Of a stretch of 64,000 nucleotides of DNA, positions 54,459 to 63,787 are shown piece after piece. The notes beneath the pieces were generated by a model that worked only from the letters and a program-made list of their open reading frames with translations, was not told the DNA's origin and searched no databases. Where the stretch lies: contig NZ_KV794309.1 of assembly GCF_001808705.1 (NCBI RefSeq), positions 521-64,520 of the forward strand, written 5' to 3'. How positions within the stretch are numbered: position 1 is the stretch's first letter; every line of letters starts with the position of its first letter. Source of the stretch: Streptococcus sp. HMSC074B11 (GTDB taxonomy: Bacteria; Bacillota; Bacilli; Lactobacillales; Streptococcaceae). Position numbers and translations under genes: made by a program.

Positions 54459-55516
54459 TGTCTAAAAAATTACAACAAATTTCGGTTCCCTTGATTTCTG
54501 TTATCCTTGGAATCTTGCTTGGAGCCATCGTCATGTGGATTTTTGGCTACGATGCTATTTGGGGTTATGAAGAGTTGTTCTACACAGCCTTCGGTAGTGT
54601 GCGTGGAATCGGTGAAATTTTCCGTGCCATGGGGCCATTAGTCTTGATTGCTCTTGGATTTGCAGTTGCCAGTCGTGCAGGCTTCTTTAACGTTGGTCTT
54701 CCAGGACAAGCACTCGCTGGTTGGGTTATGAGTGGCTGGTTCGCTCTTTCAAATCCAGATTTACCACGTCCATTGTTGATTCTTGCGACAGTTGTCATTG
54801 CGCTGGTTGCTGGAGGAATTGTTGGTGCCATTCCTGGTATTTTAAGAGCCTATCTTGGAACATCTGAAGTTATCGTAACCATCATGATGAACTACATTGT
54901 TCTCTATACAAGTAATGCCTTTATCCACTCTTTCCCTAAAGATATTATGCAAAGTACAGACTCATCAATCCGAGTAAGTGCAAACGCAACTTATCAAACA
55001 CCTTGGCTTGCTGAGTTAACAGGAAACTCTCGTATGAATATTGGGATTTTCTTTGCCATCATTGCAGTTGCAGTTATCTGGTTCTTGCTTAAGAAGACAA
55101 CTCTCGGTTTTGAAATCCGTGCAGTTGGTCTCAATCCAAATGCTTCTGAATACGCAGGTATTTCAGCTAAACGCACCATCATCCTATCAATGATTATCTC
55201 AGGTGCCCTTGCAGGTCTAGGTGGAGCAGTAGAAGGACTTGGGACCTTCCAAAACGTTTATGTCCAAGGTTCATCATTGGCGATTGGCTTTAACGGAATG
55301 GCGGTTAGTCTACTTGCTGCAAACTCACCAATTGGAATTCTCTTTGCAGCCTTCTTGTTCGGAGTGCTTCAAGTTGGAGCCCCTGGTATGAATGCAGCAC
55401 AAGTACCATCAGAGCTTGTAAGTATCGTTACAGCCTCAATTATCTTCTTTGTCAGCGTTCACTACATCATCGAGCGCTTTGTCAAACCAAGAAAACAACT
55501 TAAAGGAGGTAAATAA
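54458..55516 (+). CDS. nupB: Nucleoside ABC importer permease 1
   Basis: The 352-residue permease of the BPD_transp_2 family has about eight helices and the FNVGLPGQALAGW motif near helix 3. It is preceded by AAGGAG and begins at ATG 54458. Confidence 0.93.
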   Translation: MSKKLQQISVPLISVILGILLGAIVMWIFGYDAIWGYEELFYTAFGSVRGIGEIFRAMGPLVLIALGFAVASRAGFFNVGLPGQALAGWVMSGWFALSNPDLPRPLLILATVVIALVAGGIVGAIPGILRAYLGTSEVIVTIMMNYIVLYTSNAFIHSFPKDIMQSTDSSIRVSANATYQTPWLAELTGNSRMNIGIFFAIIAVAVIWFLLKKTTLGFEIRAVGLNPNASEYAGISAKRTIILSMIISGALAGLGGAVEGLGTFQNVYVQGSSLAIGFNGMAVSLLAANSPIGILFAAFLFGVLQVGAPGMNAAQVPSELVSIVTASIIFFVSVHYIIERFVKPRKQLKGGK

Positions 55517-55518
55517 GG

Positions 55519-56475
55519 ATGTCGATTACAACAATGTTAACCCTTATGGTTTCTTCAATGTTGATTTATTCAGCACCACTTATTTTCACAAGTATCGGAG
55601 GCGTTTTCTCTGAACGTGGGGGAGTTGTTAACGTTGGACTTGAAGGAATCATGGTTATGGGTGCCTTTTCTGGAGTTGTGTTTAATCTTGAATTTGCACA
55701 GGATTTGGGAGCATTAACTCCTTGGTTGGCTTTGCTAGTTGGTGGATTAGTTGGAGCTATCTTCTCTCTCATTCACGCAGTGGCTACAGTTCATTTCCGT
55801 GCTGACCATGTTGTCAGTGGTACCGTACTTAACTTGATGGCGCCAGCCTTGGCTGTTTTCTTAGTCAAAGTGCTTTATAACAAGGGACAAACGGATAACT
55901 TAACGCAAACTTTTGGACGTTTTGATTTCCCTCTTTTGGCTAATATCCCAGTTATCGGAGATATCTTCTTCAAGTCAACAAGTTTACTTGGTTACCTAGC
56001 AATTGCCTTTTCATTCTTAGCGTGGTTTGTCCTTTTTAAAACTCGCTTTGGACTTCGCCTCCGTTCAGTTGGTGAACACCCACAAGCAGCAGATACTTTG
56101 GGGATTAATGTCTACAAGATGAGATATCTTGGAGTTGTGATTTCAGGTTTCCTTGGAGGAATCGGTGGAGCTATCTACGCTCAGTCAATTTCCGTTAACT
56201 TCTCAGTTACTACCATCGTTGGACCTGGATTTATCGCACTTGCTGCTATGATTTTCGGTAAGTGGAATCCTGTTGGAGCTATGCTTTCAAGTCTCTTCTT
56301 CGGACTATCACAAAGTTTGGCGGTTATCGGTTCTCAACTTCCTTTCTTGCAAGGAGTTCCAGCCGTTTACTTGCAAATTGCACCATATCTCTTGACCATC
56401 GTCGTCCTAGCAGCCTTCTTTGGTAAAGCAGTTGCACCGAAGGCAGATGGTATCAACTATATCAAATCTAAATAA
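55519..56475 (+). CDS. nupC: Nucleoside ABC importer permease 2
   Basis: The 318-residue second permease has VNVGLEGIMVMGA, the family signature, and about eight helices. It completes the PnrA-NupABC importer. Confidence 0.93.
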   Translation: MSITTMLTLMVSSMLIYSAPLIFTSIGGVFSERGGVVNVGLEGIMVMGAFSGVVFNLEFAQDLGALTPWLALLVGGLVGAIFSLIHAVATVHFRADHVVSGTVLNLMAPALAVFLVKVLYNKGQTDNLTQTFGRFDFPLLANIPVIGDIFFKSTSLLGYLAIAFSFLAWFVLFKTRFGLRLRSVGEHPQAADTLGINVYKMRYLGVVISGFLGGIGGAIYAQSISVNFSVTTIVGPGFIALAAMIFGKWNPVGAMLSSLFFGLSQSLAVIGSQLPFLQGVPAVYLQIAPYLLTIVVLAAFFGKAVAPKADGINYIKSK

Positions 56476-56478
56476 ACA

Positions 56479-56512
56479 AAAAAGCGTCAGTTTGAAACTG
56501 ACGTTTTATTGT
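56479..56512. terminator. Bidirectional terminator between nupC and plsY
   Basis: GCGTCAGTTT/AAACTGACGT stem with A and T runs. Confidence 0.85.
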
Positions 56513-57147
56513 TTAGGTTCTTGGTGTGTGAGGTTTAAGCCCCAGGGAACAAGATTTTCTGTTTTATTACGAATACGATTGATATTATCTTTGTGGCGGA
56601 TAATAATTAAACCTGCGAGAGCTAGGATAATCGCTACGAATAATAAATCGTAACTTGGCAGTAGGAAACCGATAAGCGGAAAGAGGATCACCCCAAGTAC
56701 AGCTGCGAGAGCAGCAGTAACACTAGAGAGAGAAATCATGCTTCCTAGATATAGAGTTCCAAAGAAGACAACTGCTAGATAGAGGCAAAATAGAGGAGCA
56801 AATCCGAAAATGACTCCAGCACTAGTTGCGACAGCCTTTCCTCCTTTAAATCCTGCAAATACCGGGAAGGTATGCCCAATCACAGCTAAAAGGCCAAAGA
56901 CTAGAGGTGAAACACCTTGAACATGAAAGATAAGTGGAAGCAAGGTTGCGATGGTTCCTTTGAAAAAGTCAATCACGAAGGTTGCCATACCCGCTTTCTT
57001 ACCTAAAATACGAAAGGTATTGGTCGTTCCAGTATTACCTGAACCATGTTCTCTTAGATTGATCTTAAAGAAGATTTGCCCAATCCACAGTCCTGAAGGG
57101 ATAGAACCCAATAAATAAGCTAAAATTAATAATACTATTGTCATCAT
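56506..57147 (-). CDS. plsY: Acyl-phosphate:glycerol-3-phosphate acyltransferase PlsY
   Basis: The 213-residue membrane enzyme makes lysophosphatidic acid from acyl-phosphate. Motifs: [15 protein letters not shown] (phosphate loop) and [10 protein letters not shown]. Two ATGs (57147, 57144) lie directly after a TATAAT (57159-57154), leaving six bases and no ribosome site, so the mRNA is probably leaderless. Confidence 0.94.
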   Translation of the reverse strand: MMTIVLLILAYLLGSIPSGLWIGQIFFKINLREHGSGNTGTTNTFRILGKKAGMATFVIDFFKGTIATLLPLIFHVQGVSPLVFGLLAVIGHTFPVFAGFKGGKAVATSAGVIFGFAPLFCLYLAVVFFGTLYLGSMISLSSVTAALAAVLGVILFPLIGFLLPSYDLLFVAIILALAGLIIIRHKDNINRIRNKTENLVPWGLNLTHQEPKQ

Positions 57148-57153
57148 GCTTCT

Positions 57154-57162
57154 ATTATACCA
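57154..57162 (-). promoter_or_regulatory. Extended -10 of plsY
   Basis: On the minus strand TGGTATAAT (57162-57154); six bases separate it from the first ATG. Confidence 0.65.
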
Positions 57163-57306
57163 TGAAATATAAGAGAAACGGAAAGGAATCTTTTCTCAAA
57201 TTGTGACATCTGATACTTTATGTAAGTAGATAAATTTTCTCATGAACACTATTGTTCGGAAATTAAGGCTAAAGTTTTAAAAATTCATGGTAACTTCTGA
57301 AAATCC

Positions 57307-57334
57307 TTGATTTTGTGTTTATTTATGCTATAAT
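57307..57334 (+). promoter_or_regulatory. Promoter of the amino-acid ABC importer
   Basis: TTGATT (57307-57312), 16-bp spacer, TATAAT (57329-57334) with TGC before it. Confidence 0.7.
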
Positions 57335-57362
57335 AGGAACAATTATTTTTAGGAGGTGGAAT

Positions 57363-58004
57363 ATGTCTTATTTATTCGAGATATTACCAAGTTTATTGAG
57401 CGGTGCTACAATGACTATACAAGTTTTTGCACTGGTCTTGCTCTTTTCAATCCCTTTAGGTATTTTGATTGCCTTTTGCTTACAGGTCCATTGGAAACCC
57501 CTCCATTACATAATTGATGTTTATATCTGGGTGATGCGTGGGACACCCTTACTTTTGCAACTAATTTTTATTTATTATGTCCTACCAAGTATCGGAATTC
57601 GATTGGACCGGGTGCCAGCAGCTATTATTGCTTTTACGCTTAATTATGCAGCCTACTTTGCAGAAATATTCCGTGGAGGAATTGCAACGATTCCTCAGGG
57701 GCAATACGAAGCAGCCAAGGTTTTGAAATTTAATCCTATCGATACCGTTCGCTATATCATCTTGCCACAGGTGACCAAGATTGTCTTACCAAGTGTATTT
57801 AACGAGGTTATGAGTTTGGTTAAGGATACTTCTCTGGTCTATGCACTCGGTATTTCAGATTTAATCCTAGCCAGTCGTACTGCAGCCAATCGTGATGCTA
57901 GCTTGATTCCAATGTTTCTAGCAGGAGCTATTTATCTGCTTATGATTGGTATCGTTACAATCCTAGCTAAGAAACTTGAGAAGAAGTTCAGCTACTATAG
58001 ATAG
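57363..58004 (+). CDS. Polar amino-acid ABC importer permease
   Basis: The 213-residue permease has five helices and the EAA loop (EAAKVLKFNPIDTVRYIILPQ). AGGAGG fixes the ATG at 57363. The first gene of a permease-ATPase-binding protein operon. Confidence 0.92.
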   Translation: MSYLFEILPSLLSGATMTIQVFALVLLFSIPLGILIAFCLQVHWKPLHYIIDVYIWVMRGTPLLLQLIFIYYVLPSIGIRLDRVPAAIIAFTLNYAAYFAEIFRGGIATIPQGQYEAAKVLKFNPIDTVRYIILPQVTKIVLPSVFNEVMSLVKDTSLVYALGISDLILASRTAANRDASLIPMFLAGAIYLLMIGIVTILAKKLEKKFSYYR

Positions 58005-58014
58005 GAGGTTAACC

Positions 58015-58644
58015 ATGTTAGAGTTAAGAAATATCAGCAAAAAATTTGGAAAAAAAGAAATTTTATCCAATTTCAGTTTAACAATTCCTGAAAAGCAAAT
58101 TTTGGCCATTGTTGGCCCTTCTGGTGGTGGGAAGACTACCTTGCTTAGAATGTTAGCTGGACTTGAGACCATTGATTCAGGAGAGATTTTTTATAATGGA
58201 GAATCCCTACCTTTGGATGAACTTGAAAAGCGCCACTTGTTAGGTTTTGTTTTTCAAGACTTTCAACTTTTTCCTCACTTATCCGTTATGGAGAACTTGA
58301 TTTTGTCACCTATCAAGACTATGGGGATGTCTGAAGCAGATGCAAAGAAGAAGGCGGTCGACTTATTAACTCGTCTGGGACTCGAAGCTCATGCAGATGC
58401 CTATCCTTATTCCTTATCTGGTGGTCAAAAGCAACGGGTTGCCTTAGCACGTGCTATGATGATAGATCCTGAAGTGATTGGTTATGACGAACCAACTTCA
58501 GCCCTTGACCCAGAGTTGCGTCTCGAAGTTGAAAAACTGATCCTACAAAATCGAGAATTAGGCATGACTCAAATTGTCGTGACTCACGATCTCCAGTTTG
58601 CAGAGAATATTGCTGATCAGATTCTCAAAGTAGAGCCCAAGTAG
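58015..58644 (+). CDS. Polar amino-acid ABC importer ATPase
   Basis: The 209-residue ATPase has Walker A GPSGGGKTT, signature LSGGQKQR and VTHDLQFA. AGGAGG fixes the ATG at 58015. Its substrate is set by the following binding protein, whose gene is frameshifted. Confidence 0.92.
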   Translation: MLELRNISKKFGKKEILSNFSLTIPEKQILAIVGPSGGGKTTLLRMLAGLETIDSGEIFYNGESLPLDELEKRHLLGFVFQDFQLFPHLSVMENLILSPIKTMGMSEADAKKKAVDLLTRLGLEAHADAYPYSLSGGQKQRVALARAMMIDPEVIGYDEPTSALDPELRLEVEKLILQNRELGMTQIVVTHDLQFAENIADQILKVEPK

Positions 58645-58653
58645 GAGGTGTCT

Positions 58654-59495
58654 ATGAATCTAAAGAAAATCAGTCTTGTTTTGGTATTCTTTCTGGCTTT
58701 TTTCCTAGTAGGATGTACGCAAAAAGCTAGTGATCCCAAAGTCGATAATTGGGACAAATACCAACAACAAGGAAGCATTACTATTGGATTTGACAATACC
58801 TTTGTTCCTATGGGGTTTGAAGAAAAGAATGGCCAATATGTCGGATTTGATATTGACTTAGCCCAGGCTGTTTCTGAGAAATTGGGGTTCAAGGTACAGT
58901 TTCAACCTATTGATTGGGATATGAAGGAAACAGAACTTCAAAACGGCACTATTGATGCTATCTGGAATGGATATTCAGCGACTGATGAACGCCGTGAAAA
59001 GGTTGCTTTTACCATTCCCTACATGGAGAATCAGCAGGTTCTAGTCTCAAAAAAATCGCAAAATATCCAGTCGGTTTCGGATATGAAAAATAAGATTTTG
59101 GGAGCCCAAGCAGGTTCTTCTGGTTATCTAGATTTTGAAGCTCAGCCTGAACTTCTAAAGAATATTGTTAAGGACCAAAGGCTAATCAGTATCAAAGTTT
59201 TAATGAAGCCTTGATTGACTTGCAAAATGATCGGATTGATGCCCTTTTGATTGACCGTGTTTACGCTAATTATTATCTTAAAACGGAAGGGATTATAGAC
59301 CAGTATGAGATTTTCCCAGCTGGTTTTGAGAGTGAGTCTTTTGCAGTTGGAGTAAGACCAGCAGATAAGACCTTGTTAGCAAATTTAAATCAAGCTTTTG
59401 TGGAACTCTATCAAGAAGGTAAATTCCAAGAAATTAGCCAAAAATGGTTTGGTGAAGATATAGCAACAAGCCAAGTTAAAGGAAAAGAAAACTGA
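58654..59495 (+). pseudogene. Amino-acid ABC binding lipoprotein, frameshifted
   Basis: The first frame (58654-59214) encodes a signal peptide with lipobox LVGC and the solute-binding domain (GFDNTFVPMGFEEKNGQYVG). Near 59178 (after KDQ) the frame shifts by one base: the first frame ends at TGA 59212, while the next (from about 59178) encodes QYQSFNEALIDL through the family C-terminus (ISQKWFGEDIA) and stops at 59495. A one-base deletion near CAAAGG explains this. Without repair the importer lacks its binding protein; sequencing error is possible. Start ATG 58654 after AGGAGG. Confidence 0.88.
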
Positions 59496-59520
59496 GACTC
59501 GCGTCTTGGTTTCTTTTTTT
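59486..59520 (+). terminator. Terminator of the amino-acid importer operon
   Basis: GAAAACTGAGAC/GTCTTGGTTTC stem with TCGC loop and seven T. Confidence 0.85.
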
Positions 59521-59585
59521 AGGGTGGAAATGAGTGCTTTTTTTACTAAAAAGAACTTGTGAATAGGCTTTTTAACTTGAAAATT

Positions 59586-59614
59586 TTGCAAAATCCCTAG
59601 AAAACCTGTAAAAT
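59586..59614 (+). promoter_or_regulatory. Promoter of gyrB
   Basis: TTGCAA (59586-59591), 17-bp spacer, TAAAAT (59609-59614). Confidence 0.75.
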
Positions 59615-59643
59615 AGTAAAGATGAACAAATAGGAGGTTCCTT

Positions 59644-61587
59644 GTGTCAAAAAAGGAAATCAATATTAACAATTATAATGATGACGCCATTCAGGTGCTA
59701 GAAGGGTTGGATGCGGTTCGGAAACGTCCAGGTATGTATATCGGATCGACTGACGGTGCTGGACTACATCACCTTGTTTGGGAAATAGTCGATAATGCGG
59801 TCGATGAGGCCTTATCTGGGTTTGGTGATCGTATTGATGTGACCATTAATAAAAACGGAAGTTTAACGGTTCAAGACCACGGACGTGGAATGCCGACTGG
59901 AATGCACGCTATGGGAATTCCAACGGTTGAGGTTATCTTTACTATCCTTCACGCCGGAGGGAAATTCGGTCAGGGTGGTTATAAGACATCAGGAGGTCTC
60001 CACGGGGTTGGATCTTCTGTCGTCAATGCCCTCTCTAGTTGGTTAGAGGTAGAAATTACTCGTGATGGTGCAGTCTACAAGCAGCGTTTTGAAAATGGTG
60101 GGAAGCCAGTAACAACTCTTGAAAAGGTTGGTACAGCACCTAAGTCTAAAACAGGTACCAAAGTGACCTTCATGCCGGATGCTAGTATCTTTTCCACGAC
60201 AGACTTTAAGTACCATACCATTTCAGAGCGTCTCAATGAGTCAGCCTTTCTTCTGAAAAATGTAACCTTGTCATTAACGGATAAGCGAACAGACGAAGCA
60301 ATTGAATTCCATTATGAGAATGGTGTGCAGGATTTTGTTTCTTATCTCAATGAAGACAAGGAAACCTTGACGCCAGTTCTTTACTTTGAAGGTGAAGACA
60401 ACGGTTTCCAAGTGGAAGTAGCCCTCCAGTACAATGATGGATTTTCAGATAACATCTTGTCCTTTGTCAATAACGTCCGTACCAAAGATGGTGGAACGCA
60501 TGAGACAGGACTTAAGTCTGCTATTACCAAAGTCATGAATGACTATGCGCGAAAAACTGGCCTTCTCAAAGAAAAAGATAAAAACCTAGAAGGTTCGGAT
60601 TACCGTGAAGGATTAGCGGCAGTTCTTTCCATCCTTGTTCCTGAAGAACATTTGCAATTTGAAGGACAGACTAAGGACAAACTGGGAAGTCCACTAGCTC
60701 GTCCCGTTGTAGATGGGATTGTAGCTGATAAGTTGACCTTCTTCCTCATGGAAAATGGGGAGTTGGCTTCAAATCTGATTCGTAAAGCTATCAAGGCTCG
60801 TGATGCCCGTGAAGCAGCACGTAAAGCGCGTGACGAGAGCCGAAATGGCAAAAAGAATAAGAAAGATAAGGGCTTGCTTTCTGGTAAATTGACCCCAGCC
60901 CAGTCTAAAAATCCAGCTAAGAATGAACTCTATCTGGTCGAGGGGGACTCTGCCGGTGGCTCTGCCAAACAAGGTCGTGACCGCAAGTTCCAGGCTATCT
61001 TGCCTCTTCGTGGTAAGGTCATCAATACAGCCAAGGCCAAGATGGCAGATATCCTCAAAAACGAAGAAATCAACACCATGATTTATACCATCGGTGCTGG
61101 TGTTGGGGCAGATTTCTCCCTTGAAGATGCCAACTATGACAAGATCATTATTATGACCGATGCGGACACCGATGGTGCCCACATTCAAACCCTTCTCTTA
61201 ACCTTCTTTTATCGCTACATGCGTCCACTAGTCGAGGCGGGACATGTGTATATCGCCCTTCCGCCTCTTTACAAGATGTCCAAAGGTAAAGGAAAGAAAG
61301 AAGAAGTGGCTTATGCTTGGACAGACGGAGAACTGGAAGAACTCCGTAAGCAGTTTGGCAAAGGAGCTACCCTCCAACGCTACAAGGGGCTTGGTGAGAT
61401 GAATGCGGACCAACTCTGGGAGACAACCATGAATCCAGAAACTCGAACCCTCATTCGTGTCACGATTGAAGACTTAGCACGCGCAGAACGTCGCGTCAAT
61501 GTCCTTATGGGTGACAAGGTTGAACCACGTCGTAAGTGGATCGAAGACAATGTCAAGTTTACGCTGGAAGAAGCGACAGTGTTTTAA
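59644..61587 (+). CDS. gyrB: DNA gyrase subunit B
   Basis: The 647-residue subunit has a GHKL ATPase domain (DNAVDEALSG; GGLHGVGSSVVNALS) and a Toprim domain with EGDSAGGSA (E433-) and DADTDGAHI. It starts at GTG 59644 after AGGAGG. The quinolone-relevant region (433-480) has no obvious change visible. The gene downstream is a DUF1232 protein. Confidence 0.97.
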   Translation: MSKKEININNYNDDAIQVLEGLDAVRKRPGMYIGSTDGAGLHHLVWEIVDNAVDEALSGFGDRIDVTINKNGSLTVQDHGRGMPTGMHAMGIPTVEVIFTILHAGGKFGQGGYKTSGGLHGVGSSVVNALSSWLEVEITRDGAVYKQRFENGGKPVTTLEKVGTAPKSKTGTKVTFMPDASIFSTTDFKYHTISERLNESAFLLKNVTLSLTDKRTDEAIEFHYENGVQDFVSYLNEDKETLTPVLYFEGEDNGFQVEVALQYNDGFSDNILSFVNNVRTKDGGTHETGLKSAITKVMNDYARKTGLLKEKDKNLEGSDYREGLAAVLSILVPEEHLQFEGQTKDKLGSPLARPVVDGIVADKLTFFLMENGELASNLIRKAIKARDAREAARKARDESRNGKKNKKDKGLLSGKLTPAQSKNPAKNELYLVEGDSAGGSAKQGRDRKFQAILPLRGKVINTAKAKMADILKNEEINTMIYTIGAGVGADFSLEDANYDKIIIMTDADTDGAHIQTLLLTFFYRYMRPLVEAGHVYIALPPLYKMSKGKGKKEEVAYAWTDGELEELRKQFGKGATLQRYKGLGEMNADQLWETTMNPETRTLIRVTIEDLARAERRVNVLMGDKVEPRRKWIEDNVKFTLEEATVF

Positions 61588-61620
61588 AAACTGTCAAGAA
61601 ATACAAATGGAGGACAAGAT

Positions 61621-62028
61621 ATGTCTGAAAATCTAAGTGAAGAGCAAGTGAAAGAAGCTCTTGAAAGTGGTTATGCGCAATCTGAGGCCCTATTAAACGA
61701 TAAAGATGAATTAGATGATTTTTTGTACCGTTTGGAGCAAAAAATTAAAGAGATGCCATTGGTTGGTAAGAAATTTACAATGATCCCAGTCATGATTTCT
61801 TTAGTGAAAAATTATGCTCAAGGGAAATACACAACGGTTCCTTATGGAACTATTTTAGCCGTTTTAAGCGCACTTATTTATTTCCTTTCCCCAATTGACA
61901 TTATTCCAGATTTTATTCCGTTAGCAGGCTACTTGGATGATATGGCTGTTGTAGGACTTTGTATGAATATGGTCAAAACAGACATTGAAACCTATGATAA
62001 ATGGCGTCAGTCTCAAGGATTGATCTGA
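61621..62028 (+). CDS. DUF1232 (YkvA-like) membrane protein
   Basis: The 135-residue protein carries the DUF1232 motif SPIDIIPDFIPLAGYLDDMAV, typical of small membrane proteins of unknown role. It has one or two helices and a cytoplasmic N-terminal half rich in Glu/Lys. GGAGGAC precedes the ATG. Confidence 0.85.
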   Translation: MSENLSEEQVKEALESGYAQSEALLNDKDELDDFLYRLEQKIKEMPLVGKKFTMIPVMISLVKNYAQGKYTTVPYGTILAVLSALIYFLSPIDIIPDFIPLAGYLDDMAVVGLCMNMVKTDIETYDKWRQSQGLI

Positions 62029-62077
62029 AAAATCGTCTATATTTCTTAATTTTAGCTCTCTAAAAGAGGTATAAATC

Positions 62078-62620
62078 ATGATCAGTTTATTGTTTGATAG
62101 TTCATTTCTTTTCATAGTCTTAGCTTTAGGTGCAATTATGTATATAGTTGCCAAACAAGGTAAACCTGAGCAAAGTCGCTTTCTTGAATTTTTACTACTA
62201 ACCATAGTAACAACAGGTGTCTTTTTATTTGATAATCCTTTAAGGTCTAATCCTTATGCAGGATTGCTCTTCTATGTTTTTGACTTCTATATTTTCACAC
62301 CAGTGAGCCTTGCTTTTGGATTCACAGCTATTTATAAAAGCAATAAACATCTCAAGCATTATCCTAATAGTTACTCAAAACTTCTTAGGATAAATGCCTG
62401 GTTTTTAGCAATATTTTCGATTATTAACTTCCTCTTTTTAATGCTGACTCAAGAAATGGGAATTATTTTATTACTACCACTTTTTGGAATCAGTTCAATT
62501 ATCCAATTTATAGTCGGAGAGCTTGAAAGAAAAAGAGTTCAGAAACTGCTTAAGCAAAGAAATGAAGATGTTGTTATTCAGAACATAGAGGCAACTGAGG
62601 ATGAACCGCATGAGAACTGA
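62078..62620 (+). CDS. Multi-pass membrane protein, unknown
   Basis: The 180-residue protein has about five helices (5-25, 40-52, 63-85, 105-125, 130-148) and a charged C-terminal tail (ELERKRVQKLLKQRNEDV). No family assigned. It overlaps the following adenylyltransferase fragment. Confidence 0.65.
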   Translation: MISLLFDSSFLFIVLALGAIMYIVAKQGKPEQSRFLEFLLLTIVTTGVFLFDNPLRSNPYAGLLFYVFDFYIFTPVSLAFGFTAIYKSNKHLKHYPNSYSKLLRINAWFLAIFSIINFLFLMLTQEMGIILLLPLFGISSIIQFIVGELERKRVQKLLKQRNEDVVIQNIEATEDEPHEN

Positions 62621-63119
62621 CCAAGAGATGCTTGACCAGATTTTACAAACAGCTAATGCTTTGAATGTGAATGCTGTGGCTCTATCTGGTTCAAGAGCAG
62701 AGGATCGAGCTCCAAAAGATGAATTTCAAGACTATGATGTTGTTTATCTTGTTGAGAACTTTGAAGAACTAATTTCAGATTTATCTTGGTTGGATCAGTT
62801 CGGCAAACGTATCATTGTGCAAGAGGTTACTCTGGGACATCGCCGTCTTTATCTCATGCTTTTTGAAGATGGGAATCGCATTGATCTAACCCTCTGTTCC
62901 AAAGACCACATGCAAGAATGGGTGGATAGTGAGGCAGGCTTCACAGTTTTAGAAGATAAGAAGGGGATTTTTGAGACTTATTCTCCAAATCCAGAGCGTT
63001 TTTGGATACATCCAGCTAGTGAGACGGATTTTGAAAAATCTTGTAATGAATTTTGGTGGGTGTCAGCTTACGTGGTTAAAGGGATTTATCGAAAACAAGT
63101 CATCTATGCGACCGACTGA
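62610..63119 (+). pseudogene. Aminoglycoside 6-adenylyltransferase-like gene, 3'-truncated
   Basis: The 169 residues correspond to the N-terminal 60 percent of ANT(6)/AadE-type enzymes (normally about 285 residues). SGSRAEDRAPKDEFQDYDV is the nucleotidyl-transfer motif with the metal-binding aspartates. It ends KGIYRKQVIYATD at a TGA directly after a sharp change in base composition at 63119. Intact enzymes would modify streptomycin; this fragment should not. Confidence 0.82.
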
Positions 63120-63335
63120 GCTCAAGGGCAAGGCTCCCAGCCAGAATAAGACCGTCCGCCTCAAGCTGTAGGAAATCTATGATTTCCTTGTGAACTTTAC
63201 TGCCATCGGTGCTTATGCTTATCCCGAAAGAACTCACATGGTCAATCTTCGCGACGACCTCAACACCATCCGCAGCCACTATAAAAAACGCAAGCCACCT
63301 AAGAAGACGAGGGAAGAAGCGACGGAGAGCAACTA
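63120..63335 (+). pseudogene. GC-rich gene remnant of unknown origin
   Basis: This stretch is richer in G+C than its neighbours (about half GC by eye). One frame reads TELKGKAPSQNKTVRLKL then a TAG, then EIYDFLVNFTAIGAYAYPER and RDDLNTIRSHYKKRKPPKK to a TAG at 63333. I do not recognise the protein. It may be a fragment from a mobile element. It follows the break in the adenylyltransferase gene. Confidence 0.55.
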
Positions 63336-63399
63336 GAATATAACTAAATTTGAGTTGAAAAATTGTTAGTGGTCGCATCGGATTTGAAAGGAGTAGAGA

Positions 63400-63774
63400 A
63401 TGATAATCAGACCTGCAAGCACAAAAGATTGTCAAGCTATTTATGCCCTTTATCAAAATGAAAAATGGATTTCTTTTACAGAGGAAAAAGTGACATCATT
63501 ATTTTCAACAAATCTGTCCCATTACTTGGTAGTTGAAGAGAACCAGAAAATCCTTGGTTTTGCCCGCTACTTGACAGATGAAGTGATGACGACCTTTTTA
63601 GCTGAGATAATTATTGATAAATCCCACCGTAGAAAAAGACTGGGACAGCAGCTGATTGAGGAGATCCACAAAAAATATCCTTTGACACGGATTGAATTAA
63701 TATCTGAAGCAGATGGATTTTATCGGTCAATAAGTTTTAAGCCTGTTGGTACAGGATTTAGAAAATCTGAATGA
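63400..63774 (+). CDS. GNAT family N-acetyltransferase
   Basis: The 124-residue protein has a GNAT acetyl-CoA site (AEIIIDKSHRRKRLGQQLIEEI). It begins MIIRPASTKD with AAAGGAG upstream. Slightly shorter than usual but otherwise complete; substrate unknown. Confidence 0.8.
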   Translation: MIIRPASTKDCQAIYALYQNEKWISFTEEKVTSLFSTNLSHYLVVEENQKILGFARYLTDEVMTTFLAEIIIDKSHRRKRLGQQLIEEIHKKYPLTRIELISEADGFYRSISFKPVGTGFRKSE

Positions 63775-63787
63775 AAGGAGACAGCCA

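Noticed and set aside
63100-63456. 118-codon minus-strand open frame
   Set aside because: It covers the GC-rich remnant and the GNAT start antisense, has no ribosome site and no recognised domain.
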